Assembly: GCF_019856455.1 (NCBI RefSeq) | Contig: NZ_CP082205.1 | Coordinates: 1,550,001 to 1,614,000, forward strand | From: Streptococcus suis | Lineage (GTDB): Bacteria; Bacillota; Bacilli; Lactobacillales; Streptococcaceae | Direction of reading: 5' to 3' | Length of the DNA stretch: 64,000 nt | Shown: positions 47,338-57,518 of the stretch, piece by piece | Layout: each line of letters opens with the position of its first letter | Position numbering within the stretch: the first letter of the stretch is position 1 | Made by a program: the position numbers and the translations under genes | Notes under the pieces: model-generated | Databases searched by the model: none | What the model was told of the DNA's origin: nothing | What the model saw: only the letters and a program-made list of their open reading frames with translations

Positions 47338-49827
47338 ATGAATACACCACTTATCCCCATCCGAGTAAAACCTATTTCTCAAAGCCTAGACTATATTTTG
47401 GAACACTCCTGCTCTGTCGCACGATTTGGCGATGGAGAGATGGACATTATTGCAGGTCACAGCATTCCTTACCAAGACTATGACCCTCAGCTAGCCAGCG
47501 AATTAAAAGAGATACTAGGACTTGAAAGCAACCAGCACTTGATGGTCTGCCTGTCAGATGTTTTCGAAAACAGAGAACGCTATACAGACGCCTGTAATCA
47601 TTTTTGGGAAGGGCACTTACAGCACTACCAAGACTACTACCGCCAGATTTGTAAAGCTCCTTGGTATGGAAGTACCTTTATCTCACGCCCTTATATCGAC
47701 GTGGCTGATAAGAGCGTCTCGGCAGGCTATTTTCAAAGCTTAAAGCAGATTTGGACAGACAAGGACATCCTGATTGTCGAGGGCAAAACCTCTCGCTCAG
47801 GTGTGGGCAACGACCTTTTTCAAGAGGCCAAATCTATCCAGCGGATTATCTGTCCGTCTAAGAATGCCTATTCCCAAATAGAGGATATTCTAGCTGCTAT
47901 CCAGACCTACGGACAAGACAAACTAGTCCTTTTGATGTTGGGACCAACTGCCAAAGTCATGGCCTATCGTCTGTCTAAAACAGGTATGCAAGCAATTGAC
48001 ATCGGTCATATTGATTCAGAGTACGAATGGTTTACCATGCAGGCTCAAACCAAAATCAAACTCCAGCACAAGCACACAGCTGAACATAATTTCGATCAGG
48101 ATATCATCTTTACAGAGGATCAAGAGTATCTACAACAAATTGTCTTAGACTTGACAGGTGAGATCTGGGCTACTGTCCTAGAAAGTAAAACCATAGATAT
48201 TGCTTTCTCTGTTAATAATCGCTATGCCCAGTATCTTGGCGCCACCATCCTATCCATCCTCGCCCATCATCCAAAGGAAGAGGTACGAGTCCATATTCTT
48301 TACAAGGAGATTGCTCAGAGCATTCTCCAAGATTTGGACAACCTAGCTCAACAAACTCCCAATTTAGAGTTGCACTTCCATTTGTTGGAAGACCAGCAGT
48401 TTTCAGCCATTCCCATCCGAACTGAACAATTCCCGATTGAATCGTTTTCACGATTCCTACTACCTGAACTCCTCATTGATCTGGAGCGAATCCTCTACCT
48501 AGACGTGGACATCTTAGTACATGGGAACTTGATGGAATTGTTCCAAACAGATTTGGAAGGATATGCGCTCGGTGCCATCGTCGAAGCAGATATTTTTAAA
48601 TACTACCAATGGTATCTAGACAGCCTAGGCTTTGGTCCAAATGATGCCTACTTTAGCTCTGGGGTCCTCTTGATGGACCTTGACAAGATGCGTCAGAATG
48701 GCACTACCAATCAGCTAATCACCATGGCAATTGATAAGGCTCGAGACTATAAATTCCCTGACCAAGATATTTTAAACCTCTACTATAAGGGGAATTTCAA
48801 GCAGCTTTCGCCTGCCTATAACTACACGGATGTACGCAAACAAAATAAGGAGCTGGCAACTGATGAGATTGTCATCGAACACTTCAACGGTGACATCAAG
48901 GCCTGGCATGCCATCACAACTATACCAGACTATCTCAAGGATTCTGCCCTGACATACCAAGACTATCAGGCAGCATTCATAGCCCTGCAGAATAGACCTC
49001 TTGTCAGCATCATTATCCCTATCGGCGAAGAAAGCCCTTATCTCCAAGCCTGCCTAGAATCTATCAGCGTGCAGACCTATCGCGAGCTTGAAATCCTCTT
49101 GGTGCAGAACAAGGCCTACTCACATAGCCAAGTACTAATGGATGCTTACCAGAAAGATAGCCGTTTCCACTTGCTCACCTTAGATACCGAGGTTATTTCT
49201 CTCGAGCAGGCTGGCATCAAGAAGGCAAAAGGAGACTACCTAACCTTTGTCCGTCAGACTGACTGGTTGGACTTGGAGTACGTCGAGTGCTTATTGACCT
49301 CCTTGACTGAGAAAGATTGCCAGATCGCCCAGACTTCTTTCGCTGTCTTTAATGAGAAACAGCAAAACTATCTCTTCTATTCAGAAGAGTTTCCAATCGA
49401 TACGATCATGGAGAGCAAGGAACTTCTTCAACGCTTGCATAGCTTGATTTGGTTTGAAAAAGAAGGACATGAGAATTTGTTTGGAAAGTTATTCCAAGCC
49501 CAAGTCTTCACACCGCTCTTTCACCGACAGACATTGAGCAACCGTAAGCTAGCCAATCTTGCCTATCTAATTGCTGACACCGTGCTGGTTAGCCGTCACA
49601 AACTCTATGTGCGTCGTTTTAAAGAAAAAGCTGAAAACTTAGAAATACTAAACAATAGAGTGGATGACCTAGCCTATCTCTTTACCTTGCTAGCCAATAA
49701 CCAACTGTTGACCGTTGATTTTATGGATCACTATAAAGAACAAGTCCAACTACTAGCCAAGGAAAGCTATTGTCAAAATAATCATCAACTCTATCAAGAG
49801 ACCCTGACAAGACTCAATCTACTCTAG
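47338..49827 (+). CDS. Three-domain glycosyltransferase: DUF1792 (GT-D), GT8, GT2-like
   Basis: 829 residues. Domain 1, about 1-250, is a DUF1792/GT-D type glycosyltransferase (SVARFGDGEMDIIAG near 28-42; GPTAKVMAYRLS near 206), the fold first seen in dGT1 of the S. parasanguinis Fap1 locus. Domain 2, about 286-540, is GT8 with the DxD motif YLDVDILVHG (Asp389, Asp391). Domain 3, about 553-829, has a GT2 shape (LVSIIIPIGEESPYLQACLESI) but reads VRQTDWLD where the metal-binding DxD should be, so it may be inactive. The protein could add two sugars in sequence, with domain 3 binding the acceptor. The ribosome site is weak, so it depends on coupling. Confidence 0.88.
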   Translation: MNTPLIPIRVKPISQSLDYILEHSCSVARFGDGEMDIIAGHSIPYQDYDPQLASELKEILGLESNQHLMVCLSDVFENRERYTDACNHFWEGHLQHYQDYYRQICKAPWYGSTFISRPYIDVADKSVSAGYFQSLKQIWTDKDILIVEGKTSRSGVGNDLFQEAKSIQRIICPSKNAYSQIEDILAAIQTYGQDKLVLLMLGPTAKVMAYRLSKTGMQAIDIGHIDSEYEWFTMQAQTKIKLQHKHTAEHNFDQDIIFTEDQEYLQQIVLDLTGEIWATVLESKTIDIAFSVNNRYAQYLGATILSILAHHPKEEVRVHILYKEIAQSILQDLDNLAQQTPNLELHFHLLEDQQFSAIPIRTEQFPIESFSRFLLPELLIDLERILYLDVDILVHGNLMELFQTDLEGYALGAIVEADIFKYYQWYLDSLGFGPNDAYFSSGVLLMDLDKMRQNGTTNQLITMAIDKARDYKFPDQDILNLYYKGNFKQLSPAYNYTDVRKQNKELATDEIVIEHFNGDIKAWHAITTIPDYLKDSALTYQDYQAAFIALQNRPLVSIIIPIGEESPYLQACLESISVQTYRELEILLVQNKAYSHSQVLMDAYQKDSRFHLLTLDTEVISLEQAGIKKAKGDYLTFVRQTDWLDLEYVECLLTSLTEKDCQIAQTSFAVFNEKQQNYLFYSEEFPIDTIMESKELLQRLHSLIWFEKEGHENLFGKLFQAQVFTPLFHRQTLSNRKLANLAYLIADTVLVSRHKLYVRRFKEKAENLEILNNRVDDLAYLFTLLANNQLLTVDFMDHYKEQVQLLAKESYCQNNHQLYQETLTRLNLL

Positions 49828-49900
49828 CCAGCAGAAATTTGCCCAAAAAATATAGGCAGGACCAGGCAAGTTTCAAACTAGAAAAACAAAGGAGAACCAG

Positions 49901-51580
49901 ATGCATATCGCATTTAGTGCTACAGATTCCTATGCTGACTATCTAGGAACGACCATCTATTCCATCATTCAACACCATCCAAATGACGAATTGCATTTCT
50001 ATGTATTGACCAAATGGATGTCTGACCATAGTCGTTTTAAACTCAGTCGCCTGACTTCTCAGCTGGTGACCATTTCTTTTATTGAGATTGACAGCACGTC
50101 TTTTGACCACCTCCCTCTGAAAGAAGGGATTTCACTTGAAGCCTACTTTCGCATCTTGTTGCCTAGCCAATTAGCTGAACTGGACAGGGTCTTATATCTG
50201 GACTGCGATATCTTAGTTAATGGAACACTGAAAGAAGTCTGGGAAAGAGATCTCAGTCACCATTACCTCGCAGGTGTCAATGAATTGGACATGCTCCACG
50301 GTAATTCGGAATATCGAGAAAAAATCGGCTTTGATGCTCAAGATATCTACATTAATTCTGGTGTTCTCCTCCTAAACCTAGACCTAATGAGAAGAGATCA
50401 TATTGAGGAATACCTCTTCTCCCGCGCAGAAGAAATAAAAGATTACATTGAATATCAAGACCAAGATATTATCAATATCGGTTTGAAGGGGCAAATCCTA
50501 AACCTTGAAGCCAAGTACAATATGACTACCTATCAGCGCAAGGTCAAGCATATTCCGCTGGAAGAAGCGGTCATTATCCACTTCAATTGGCACAAGCCTT
50601 GGAGAAAGGACCAAAATTATCTCCAATACAATCGCGAGAGTTTCGAACTCTATCGCAGAACCTTTCAAGCCTACCTCTCCTCTGTCGAGCCAGCGGTTAC
50701 TCTCCTAGTCAATGCTTGGCAGGTCAGACCAGCCTCCCTCAGCCAATGCCTCCTAAGTATCTTTGAGCAGGATTACAAGAACCTACAGATTCTACTCCTG
50801 CTACCAGAAGACCAACCTGAACTGGAAGAAATCCTGATTCCTTACCTGACCAAAGAGCATCCAGTAATGGTGATCAAAAAAGACTTTGCCACAAAAATGG
50901 AAGCCTATTATGCAGGACTAACACACATCAAAACCAGCTATTTCAACATGATAGAGGCAGAGGACTGGCTGGACAAAACCCATATCTCATCCCTCTACCA
51001 TCAGCTTGTGGAGCAAGATACCTTCATAGCCAGTGCGCCCTTTACCTTACTAGAAGAGGAGGAGGGGATCTACAAGATGTTTGAGCCTGACCTTGCTGAC
51101 GGCCGCCGACAAACCAGCTATTTATTAGAAAACCTCTTCGGATTAAAATGGTATGAAACTTTCCGTCATACCCACCTAGATGGCAAACTCTACCATTCCA
51201 CTATCATCCAGAGAGCAGGTCAACTAGCCAGCCATCACTCAGAAGATTTACTAGCCTGCCTCTTCTACTTGGTAGGTGAATCCGTGGCCTTTGTCAATAA
51301 TAGAACTTATGTCAAACGAAATGTATCTATCCTACAAGCTCCCCTTGAAACAGAGGAAGCCATCTCCCAGCGAATGGAAGAATTGAACCACTTCGCCTCC
51401 TATATGGCGCTATGTAATCTGTCTCTCATCCATTACAAAGAATTTTACAAACAAGAACTCTACAACCTGCTTGTGACTGCCCAGAAACTAGAGAAAGAAG
51501 AACTCGCTAGCAAGCTAGAAGCGAAACTCAATGAATTGCAATTCTTAGAGCAACTTCCTCATCACAAGCCATTCTATTAA
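49901..51580 (+). CDS. GT8 glycosyltransferase fused to a degenerate GT2-like domain
   Basis: 559 residues. The GT8 domain covers about 1-260, from MHIAFSATDSYADYLGTTIYS through the DxD motif YLDCDILVNG (Asp101, Asp103) to HFNWHKPWR. About 265-559 has GT2 topology (TLLVNAWQVRPASLSQCLLSIF) with EAEDWLDK in place of the DSDD motif, suggesting loss of catalysis. GT8 members of SRRP loci usually transfer glucose or galactose. AAAGGAG precedes the ATG. It is followed 9 bases later by a paralogue. Confidence 0.88.
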   Translation: MHIAFSATDSYADYLGTTIYSIIQHHPNDELHFYVLTKWMSDHSRFKLSRLTSQLVTISFIEIDSTSFDHLPLKEGISLEAYFRILLPSQLAELDRVLYLDCDILVNGTLKEVWERDLSHHYLAGVNELDMLHGNSEYREKIGFDAQDIYINSGVLLLNLDLMRRDHIEEYLFSRAEEIKDYIEYQDQDIINIGLKGQILNLEAKYNMTTYQRKVKHIPLEEAVIIHFNWHKPWRKDQNYLQYNRESFELYRRTFQAYLSSVEPAVTLLVNAWQVRPASLSQCLLSIFEQDYKNLQILLLLPEDQPELEEILIPYLTKEHPVMVIKKDFATKMEAYYAGLTHIKTSYFNMIEAEDWLDKTHISSLYHQLVEQDTFIASAPFTLLEEEEGIYKMFEPDLADGRRQTSYLLENLFGLKWYETFRHTHLDGKLYHSTIIQRAGQLASHHSEDLLACLFYLVGESVAFVNNRTYVKRNVSILQAPLETEEAISQRMEELNHFASYMALCNLSLIHYKEFYKQELYNLLVTAQKLEKEELASKLEAKLNELQFLEQLPHHKPFY

Positions 51581-51589
51581 GGAAACATT

Positions 51590-53221
51590 ATGAACCTAGC
51601 ATTTACTGTCAGCGATTCCTATATGGACTACATGGGAACCACCCTCTATTCCATCATGGTGCATACAAGAAAATCCCCTGTTTCCGTCTATGTCCTCACA
51701 TCTGATATATCAGACTATAGTCGCTTCAAACTTCAAAAATTAGAAGACCGATTTCACAATCTAAACATCCATATCCTTGTGGTGGATGCCAAACAGTTCG
51801 AAGACTTACCTCTTAACCGTAGCCATATCACACGGCCTGAGGTTTATTTCCGCATGGCCTTTGCCAGTCTTCTTCCTGATTTAGACCGTATCTTGTACCT
51901 AGATAGCGATATTCTAGCTCAAAAGGATCTCCAGCCCCTCTGGGAAACTCCCTTGGATGGTGCTTATATGGCCGCAGTTAGTGAACCACCATCAGAAGGC
52001 GGTTTTGACTACCGTCGGAGTATTGGGATGACGGACCCAACCTACTACTTTAACTCAGGGGTTCTACTCATGGACCTAAAAAAAATCAGAGAAGATAAGA
52101 TTGAAAGCTTGTTATTTGAATGCGGACATGCCATCAAGGATAAGATTCGTCTCCAAGACCAAGACATTATCAATGTCGCATTGGAAGGGAAGATAAAAGC
52201 CCTAGACCCTATCTATAATTACGGCTATATGGAGCGACAGGCAAATCTTCGCAAAGAAGCCGATATTGTGTTAAACCATTTTAGCTTAGAAAAACCTTGG
52301 AATCGCCAACTTGATGTTCCAGAGTACAATCGACTCGCAGTCAATCGTTACTTGGAGTGTCATCAGGCCTATCTCCAGTTTATCGAACCTAAAATCAGCC
52401 TAGTACTTCCTATTTTTGAAGCAGCAAACTCCTTGGACAAAACATTGGAATCTATCCACCAACAGGTTTATCGCAATATTGATTGTATCATCTTGGATTA
52501 TTCAGCAGACAGGAAAACCAAAGAAATATGTTTAGTAGCAATTAGTTCTTCCTCTCATTTCCGCTACTATAGCTTTTCACCGAATAATAAAGATACCTTT
52601 CTTCAAGCGGGATTGGAAAAGATGGCAGGTAACTATCTAAGTCTGATTTATGCAAATGATTGGGTAGACTCCTTCTATCTCGCAAATCTCTTTTTAGCAC
52701 TAGAAGAAAATCAGGCTGACATCAGCAAAGTCAGCTGTAGCCAATTTGAACAGACTACTAGTAACTTCTACTTTTTCAACCCCTTGTGGCAAGAAAAACA
52801 AGTTCTGGATGGAAAATCTTACCTACAACAGACCCAGCTGGCACCCAGCCAGCAGGTCTCCTATTACCAATCCTTGTCTGGTATGCTCCTGGCTCCCAAA
52901 GTGGTGACAAGCGCTTGGCAACGAAGAACAGACCTCCCAGGCCAGCTCCTGACTCGATTCTTAATAGACTCCCAAGCAAGTCTGGTCTATCTACCAGAAG
53001 TAGCCTATATTTCTAGCAATAGCCAGCCTGTCCAAACCTTAATAAGCAACAGTCAAAAAGCCTCAGACTACTTTACTGCTCTAATGGCATATCACGTCTT
53101 AACAAAAGGAGCGGACAAAGACTTCTATCGTCACGAACTGCTGTCCCTGTCTAATAACACAGCTACCCTAACTCCAAACTTGGCAGAAGAAATTGATATA
53201 CAGCTTGAACTTTTGAGGTGA
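51590..53221 (+). CDS. GT8 glycosyltransferase with degenerate GT2-like domain (paralogue)
   Basis: 543 residues with the same two-part layout as the gene before it. The GT8 part begins MNLAFTVSDSYMDYMGTTLYS and has YLDSDILAQK (Asp105, Asp107) and HFSLEKPWNR. The second part, about 262-543, resembles GT2 (LVLPIFEAANSLDKTLESIHQQ) but reads IYANDWVDS where DxD is expected. AAGGAAAC lies before the ATG. The three GT8 proteins in a row are paralogues that probably add successive sugars or differ in acceptor. Confidence 0.88.
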   Translation: MNLAFTVSDSYMDYMGTTLYSIMVHTRKSPVSVYVLTSDISDYSRFKLQKLEDRFHNLNIHILVVDAKQFEDLPLNRSHITRPEVYFRMAFASLLPDLDRILYLDSDILAQKDLQPLWETPLDGAYMAAVSEPPSEGGFDYRRSIGMTDPTYYFNSGVLLMDLKKIREDKIESLLFECGHAIKDKIRLQDQDIINVALEGKIKALDPIYNYGYMERQANLRKEADIVLNHFSLEKPWNRQLDVPEYNRLAVNRYLECHQAYLQFIEPKISLVLPIFEAANSLDKTLESIHQQVYRNIDCIILDYSADRKTKEICLVAISSSSHFRYYSFSPNNKDTFLQAGLEKMAGNYLSLIYANDWVDSFYLANLFLALEENQADISKVSCSQFEQTTSNFYFFNPLWQEKQVLDGKSYLQQTQLAPSQQVSYYQSLSGMLLAPKVVTSAWQRRTDLPGQLLTRFLIDSQASLVYLPEVAYISSNSQPVQTLISNSQKASDYFTALMAYHVLTKGADKDFYRHELLSLSNNTATLTPNLAEEIDIQLELLR

Positions 53222-53277
53222 TTATCAACGAATACTCTCGAGGTCGCCAATTTCCAAATTTAACGCGTAAGGATTAG

Positions 53278-55587
53278 ATGAAAATGAGTAAAATAAATAT
53301 TTCCTTTTGTATTAACGACAAGCATTGTCACTATGTATTTTTTACTATTTCCATGATAAAGAAATACACAACTAATCTGGATATATTTGTACTCCATACT
53401 GATTTATCCGACAAGTCAAAAGATAGTCTAAAAACATTGGAGACTGAATCTGTAAACATTCATTTTGTCACGATTGATAGAGATTTATTTTCCAATTTAC
53501 CGCTAACACTAGATGGCATTACAATTGAAACCTATTACCGTTATTTATTACCAGAAATTCTCGTAGATTGTGATAAAGTCATCTATTTGGATAGTGATCT
53601 CTTGATTCGATGTGATGTAACTGAACTATGGGATATTGATGTCAGTCAACACTATTTGGCAGGTGTCAACGAAATTGACATAATCAACCGTCTTCCTGAC
53701 CATAAATTAAAATTGGGATTTGATTTAGATGAACTATTTATCAATGCGGGGGTCTTGGTCTGCAACTTGCAAAAAATGCGCCAAGATAAGATTACCCATC
53801 ATTTATTTACGGAAACAGAGCGACTAAAAGACATCATTCTATTTCAAGACCAAGATGTCATCAATCTTGCTTTGAAAGGGAAAATAGCCGAACTTCCCCT
53901 AGCTTACAACTACACAATTGAAGCAATGGAAAAAGACTTGTTAAGTCTGGATGAAATCAAAATTATTCATTATAACTCCTCTGGAGCAAAACCTTGGAAA
54001 CATTATCAATTTCAAGAGCTACCCTTAAATAAATATCTAAAACTTTGGCAAGTCGACTTTGTTAAAAATATAAAACAGATTCAACAAACAAAAGTAAGCC
54101 TCCTACTCCCCATCTACAATGAAACAAGTCTAACAACTATTGAAAACATTTGTAAGCAAAGCTACAAAAATATCCAACTCATCCTTCTAAACTACAATAC
54201 TGATATAAACATTCAGGTACCAGATATCTGCTCCCACTACCCACTGGATGAGGAAAATGTAGACATCCTAAATGTCGACCCAGAAAGTCCGTTAGGACGA
54301 GACTTGCTCAAGCTGGTCAAGGGGCAATACCTGATTAGCCTCAATCACATCGATGAACTGGATGATTCATTTATCGAAACAGCCTTGAACAGTGCTAAAC
54401 AATACCAGTCTGATATTGTATTGCTGGAAAACTGTAACTTTAATGAAAACGATGGTAACTACTATTTCTATACCAATCTATTCAAGGGAGAGACAGTGAC
54501 GGCTGAAACTGTAAATAAGCACTTCCAGACTTCCCCTAGACATAAAACCTATCTGACAAATCCCTATTGTAAACTCTTCAAAACAAGCTATGTCAGAGAC
54601 AACCATATCGATTTAGCCAATGATTTGATACCGAAGAGCTATGAAACCGACAAGATTTCTTATGTCAAAGAAACTCTCTATGTCTATCGAAAAATCAAAG
54701 AAGAGCTAATCAGTGTTATCGTCCCTGTCTACAATGTCGAGAATTATCTACACGAATGTCTGGATAGTATCCTCAACCAAACCTATCAAAATCTAGAAAT
54801 TATCCTGGTCAATGATGGTTCAACCGATAGTTCAGGCAAGATTTGTGATGACTATGCCGCAAAAGATGGGCGGATAAAGGTCATTCATCAAGAAAATGGC
54901 GGACTATCTGATGCTCGAAATAAGGGACTGGATGCCATGACTGGTCAGTTTGTAACCTTTGTTGATAGTGATGATATCATCTATCATGATGCCATTGAAA
55001 TCATGTATCACCATTTAAAACAGACTCACACTTCCATAGCAGTCAGCAATTATTATGAGTTTTCAAAAACAGAAAATGGTCATTTCACATCGTACTTTTT
55101 TGATATAAACACAAATAATACAATCGAAATTCCACCAGTAAAAGAAGCATTGTTCCGACAGTTTGATTATAAATACAATGGAATAATCTATACAACTGCT
55201 TGGGGAAAATTGATTAGCAAGGCTTGCTTGAAAAATGTCTATTTTAATCTGAGAATATTTGAAGATGAAGCTACTGTTTATAAGTGGTATTTAAATGCGG
55301 ATCAAATCGTACAAGTCAATAAACATTTGTATATGTATCGAAGAAACGAACACGGTTTAACGAAAGCTCCATTTAAACTCTCAGATATCGATAACTTAAT
55401 GAGAGCTTTTGAAGAAAAAATTTCGGATTATAGCTTGGCTGGACTAGATGTCCAAGAAATTAACAATAAATATATTTCTAGATTACATTACTACGCTAAG
55501 ATAATGGAAGAAGAAAATTACACAGATACTCCTCAATATCATAAGGTCATTCAAAAACTGAAACATTATAACAAGTACAAAAAATAA
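53278..55587 (+). CDS. GT8, degenerate GT2-like and intact GT2 fusion
   Basis: 769 residues (an ATG two codons later is also possible). About 1-262 is GT8 with YLDSDLLIRC (Asp105, Asp107). About 268-470 is a GT2-like part lacking DxD (VSLLLPIYNETSLTTIENI). About 478-769 is a complete GT2 with LISVIVPVYNVENYL, VNDGSTDSSG and FVDSDD (near 563). It therefore looks like the preceding GT8 paralogue with a full extra GT2 appended, giving two predicted active sites. The last part is very like the free GT2 enzymes at 46417 and 59986. Confidence 0.87.
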   Translation: MKMSKINISFCINDKHCHYVFFTISMIKKYTTNLDIFVLHTDLSDKSKDSLKTLETESVNIHFVTIDRDLFSNLPLTLDGITIETYYRYLLPEILVDCDKVIYLDSDLLIRCDVTELWDIDVSQHYLAGVNEIDIINRLPDHKLKLGFDLDELFINAGVLVCNLQKMRQDKITHHLFTETERLKDIILFQDQDVINLALKGKIAELPLAYNYTIEAMEKDLLSLDEIKIIHYNSSGAKPWKHYQFQELPLNKYLKLWQVDFVKNIKQIQQTKVSLLLPIYNETSLTTIENICKQSYKNIQLILLNYNTDINIQVPDICSHYPLDEENVDILNVDPESPLGRDLLKLVKGQYLISLNHIDELDDSFIETALNSAKQYQSDIVLLENCNFNENDGNYYFYTNLFKGETVTAETVNKHFQTSPRHKTYLTNPYCKLFKTSYVRDNHIDLANDLIPKSYETDKISYVKETLYVYRKIKEELISVIVPVYNVENYLHECLDSILNQTYQNLEIILVNDGSTDSSGKICDDYAAKDGRIKVIHQENGGLSDARNKGLDAMTGQFVTFVDSDDIIYHDAIEIMYHHLKQTHTSIAVSNYYEFSKTENGHFTSYFFDINTNNTIEIPPVKEALFRQFDYKYNGIIYTTAWGKLISKACLKNVYFNLRIFEDEATVYKWYLNADQIVQVNKHLYMYRRNEHGLTKAPFKLSDIDNLMRAFEEKISDYSLAGLDVQEINNKYISRLHYYAKIMEEENYTDTPQYHKVIQKLKHYNKYKK

Positions 55588-55605
55588 GACAATGAGAGTA
55601 AAACA

Positions 55606-56604
55606 ATGAAAGTTCATATCACCAACCTCTATGGCCAATCCCCTCTGAGTGTCGCCCTCATGGCTCAAAACATGGTCGCAGATATTGCAAAAAAATTAGA
55701 TATCAAGGAAATCGGAATTTATAGTTTCAATGCCGATGGCGAAAGCGTTGAAAATCTGGCTATTCGATTTGATGGCATGAACGCTGCTGTAGGAAATGGC
55801 GATGTTATCATCTTCCAAGCACCTAGCTGGAACGGTACCCACTTTGACCATGAATACCTCAAACGTCTGAGAATTTATTCTGGCATAAAAATTGTCATCT
55901 TTATCCATGATATTCCACCACTCATGTTCAGCTCCAACTTCTACCTGATGGAAAAGACCATTGAGATGTATAATATGGCTGACTTGATTATCGCCCCTTC
56001 ACAGAAAATGCTAGACCTGCTCTACCAGCACGGACTCAGGGTTACCAATACTCTCTTACAGAATATGTGGGATCATAAAACAGATATATGGTTAGAAAAA
56101 CCTGCCTTTCACCGTGTTGTCAACTTCACAGGAAATCCGCAACGTTTCCACTTTGTTGACGACTGGCAGTTTGCAACACCGCTCAATCTCTTTGCGCCAG
56201 AATATTACCCAACCAAACCCAACAACGTGGCCTACAAAGGTTGGAAATACAGTCTCAGCCTACTCCAAGAATTAAATAAAAATGGTGGCTTTGGTCTTGT
56301 CTGGTCACAAGGAGAGGATGCAGAATACTACAATCTCAACGTTTCTTACAAATTAAGCACCTACATCGCAGCAGGTCTACCTGTCATTGCCCCACGTAGC
56401 CTTTCCAATGCCCACTATATTTCCGAATACAAGCTGGGCTTCCTTGTCGATAGTCTGGAAGAAGCCAATGCCATCGTTTCCACTATCACTGAGGAAGAAT
56501 ACCGTTCCCTCCTTGATTCTCTTTGGAATTTCCGAGAACTGATTACGAAGGGCTACTTTGCTCAAAAGCTACTGACTGATGCGGTTCATCAGGTTATGAT
56601 TTAG
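55606..56604 (+). CDS. gtf3: Gtf3/Nss-type sugar transferase
   Basis: 332 residues. It begins MKVHITNLYGQSPLSVALMAQN and contains IFQAPSWNGTHFDHEYL, IFIHDIPPLMF, GFGLVWSQGEDAEYY and the C-terminal KLSTYIAAGLPVIAP, matching Gtf3 (Nss). In S. parasanguinis and relatives this enzyme adds glucose to the GlcNAc placed by GtfA/GtfB, the second step of SRRP glycosylation. The length is typical. A start codon follows a GAGAGTAAAAC leader 18 bases after the preceding stop. Confidence 0.92.
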   Translation: MKVHITNLYGQSPLSVALMAQNMVADIAKKLDIKEIGIYSFNADGESVENLAIRFDGMNAAVGNGDVIIFQAPSWNGTHFDHEYLKRLRIYSGIKIVIFIHDIPPLMFSSNFYLMEKTIEMYNMADLIIAPSQKMLDLLYQHGLRVTNTLLQNMWDHKTDIWLEKPAFHRVVNFTGNPQRFHFVDDWQFATPLNLFAPEYYPTKPNNVAYKGWKYSLSLLQELNKNGGFGLVWSQGEDAEYYNLNVSYKLSTYIAAGLPVIAPRSLSNAHYISEYKLGFLVDSLEEANAIVSTITEEEYRSLLDSLWNFRELITKGYFAQKLLTDAVHQVMI

Positions 56605-56617
56605 GAGGAGACACAGT

Positions 56618-57142
56618 ATGGACGATTTAATTTCAGTTATCGTTCCCGTCTACAATGTGGAAAAATATTTATCACAATGTTTGGAAAGCATCATCAATCA
56701 AACTTATAAAAATATAGAAATACTCTTAATAAATGATGCTTCTACCGATAACAGTAAACAAATCTGTCAGCACTATGCCCAGTTAGACAGTCGAATTAAA
56801 CTATTCAATAAACCTGAAAACAGAGGAGTGTCTGATTCTCGAAACTGGGGAATTGAAAACTGTGTGGGTGAGTATATTATCTTTATTGATAGCGACGATT
56901 ACATCGAATACAACTTTATAGAAAAATTATACGAAGTATCTATATCTGAATATGCCGATATTGTGGTTGGGGAATATTATCGCTATATCGAAAATCAAGG
57001 AAACTTTCTCATCCATGTACACAATATCATTAAAGAAGAATTATCCAAACATGATTGTATAGATAAAATATTTCTTGCTCATACAGATATTTTTAATTTT
57101 CCTGTTGCTAAGCTCATTAAGAAAAATCTATTTTTTAATGAC
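56618..57142 (+). pseudogene. GT2 glycosyltransferase, 5' part (split by IS110-type element)
   Basis: The first 175 codons hold the GT2 donor half: LISVIVPVYNVEKYL, LLINDASTDNS and FIDSDDYIE are intact. It stops at 57143-57145 inside the inserted element, after KLIKKNLFFND. The sequence resumes at about 58744. Joined, the two parts would encode about 301 residues, close to the 294-295 of the other two GT2 genes here. AGGAGG precedes the ATG. The truncated product lacks the acceptor half and is probably inactive. Confidence 0.85.
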
Positions 57143-57154
57143 TGATATGTAAAG

Positions 57155-57518
57155 CCCTTTGTCAAGTAAAAACAATCGAACTGATTAAAAAATGAAAAGT
57201 ATCTAGAAAGAGCCTAGTTCTTAGCTTCGGGCATTGGCCACTCTGATATTCGTGGATTGGTTACCTACAGGTCAATGGTTCTGCCGCGAGTCCTACTCTC
57301 TATAAGCGTGGATCACAATTGTGCCACTTAGTCGTTTCGTAGATGACTCAAACCTTGAAGTCCTAAACTCCTTCAAGATACTTTCCATTCAAACATGATT
57401 TCAATCCTTATTTCTGTCCAAATTCACCCAGTGATTTTGGATAGAAATAGGGATTCCTCATCGCTCTGCGATGATAAAACTTAATGGTCAAAAGTGTACA
57501 TGAAAACAAGCGCTAACT
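57155..57518 (-). ncRNA. Candidate guide (bridge/seek) RNA region of the IS110-type element
   Basis: This stretch has no ORF but has strong potential hairpins, including ATTTCTGTCCAAA with TTTGGATAGAAAT (about 57405-57450) and CATCGC-TCT-GCGATG (about 57459-57473). In IS1111-group elements the structured RNA that guides insertion lies downstream of the transposase, as this does. The RNA itself and its guide loops are inferred, not shown. Confidence 0.4.
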
